Origin: an uncultured Lachnospiraceae bacterium
GTDB taxonomy: Bacteria; Bacillota; Clostridia; Lachnospirales; Lachnospiraceae
Assembly (NCBI GenBank): GCA_900549995.1
Contig: URQQ01000125.1
Coordinates: 1 to 6,151 of the forward strand
DNA length: 6,151 nucleotides
Direction of reading: 5' to 3'
Part shown: positions 5,962 through 6,151 of the stretch, one piece after another
Numbering within the stretch: the first letter of the stretch is position 1
Layout of the letters: every line of letters begins with the position of its first letter
The notes under the pieces: model-generated
The model's database searches: none
The model's input: only the letters and a program-made list of their open reading frames with translations
Told to the model about the DNA's origin: nothing
Translations under genes and position numbers: made by a program

Positions 5962-6151
5962 AACAAAGATTAATATAAAACCAACCAAAAGGAAACCATT
6001 GACCGCAAGCCCTGCCTTGCACGTGCGGTAGTCTCTGTTCCGCTCCTTCAGGCCTTTTGCCGCTGTAACAATCCCGTAGACGGATGAGGCAAGTGCCATG
6101 AGTCCAAAGAATCCGGCCGTTGCCCCGATGGTTCCCTTATGTATGTATGCT
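5947..6151 (-). CDS. Small membrane protein, C-terminal part only (gene continues beyond the window)
   Basis: An open frame enters from the right edge and encodes the last 67 residues of a protein before TAA. Two hydrophobic segments are visible: residues 7-30 of the visible part (including GFFGLMALASSVYGIV) and 46-63 (including GFLLVGFILIFV). They are joined by a basic stretch, KGLKERNRDYRTCK, which by the positive-inside rule should be cytoplasmic. The C-terminus is very short (RGFF). I do not recognise a characterised family. It resembles the small conserved two-helix proteins annotated only as DUFs in Lachnospiraceae (DUF6142 is one possibility, unverified). Its stop codon abuts the aminopeptidase start, so the two are almost certainly one transcript and may act together at the membrane, which is inference. 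The start codon and full length are not visible. Confidence 0.75.
   Translation of the reverse strand, partial: AYIHKGTIGATAGFFGLMALASSVYGIVTAAKGLKERNRDYRTCKAGLAVNGFLLVGFILIFVRGFF

Overview
The window most likely comes from a low-to-mid GC Gram-positive of the Clostridia, probably a gut Lachnospiraceae relative (Dorea / Blautia / Mediterraneibacter type). This is inferred from protein flavour (SFCGKGYYGL in PurN, AGAGMAAHLPGM in PurE), strong AGGAG-type ribosome binding sites, a consensus sigma-A promoter and stem-plus-U-tract terminators. No species-level marker is present. All genes lie on the minus strand, so transcription runs from right to left. I see no gene on the plus strand, no tRNA/rRNA, CRISPR array, insertion sequence or phage gene.

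Right part (6151 to 3865): the end of a small, uncharacterised membrane protein is followed with no gap (TAA directly abutting ATG) by a 693-codon protein. Its C-terminal part carries the metal-ligand pattern of M29 aminopeptidases; its N-terminal half is a long, mostly helical extension that I cannot assign.

Middle (3864 to 3607, 258 bases, no gene): an imperfect hairpin just after the aminopeptidase stop, a near-consensus promoter (TTGACA, 17 bases, TAAAAT), a cluster of ATAAGT/ACTTAT half-sites around that promoter, and a leader of about 140 nt. Most of the leader is two adjacent GC-rich hairpins with only 3 nt between them. I recognise no known riboswitch in it. This leader is the most interesting part of the window: either an undescribed cis-acting RNA of the purine operon or an interspersed palindromic repeat.

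Left part (3606 to 114): a compact purine operon purE-purM-purN-purD. purM and purN overlap by 7 bases, the purD ribosome binding site overlaps the purN stop, and the purM-purE gap is 50 bases. A strong intrinsic terminator follows purD, with a second weaker one behind it. The operon supplies the ATP-grasp step that makes GAR (PurD), its formylation (PurN), AIR ring closure (PurM) and carboxylation to CAIR (PurE). purF, purL/Q/S, purK, purC, purB and purH are not in this window.
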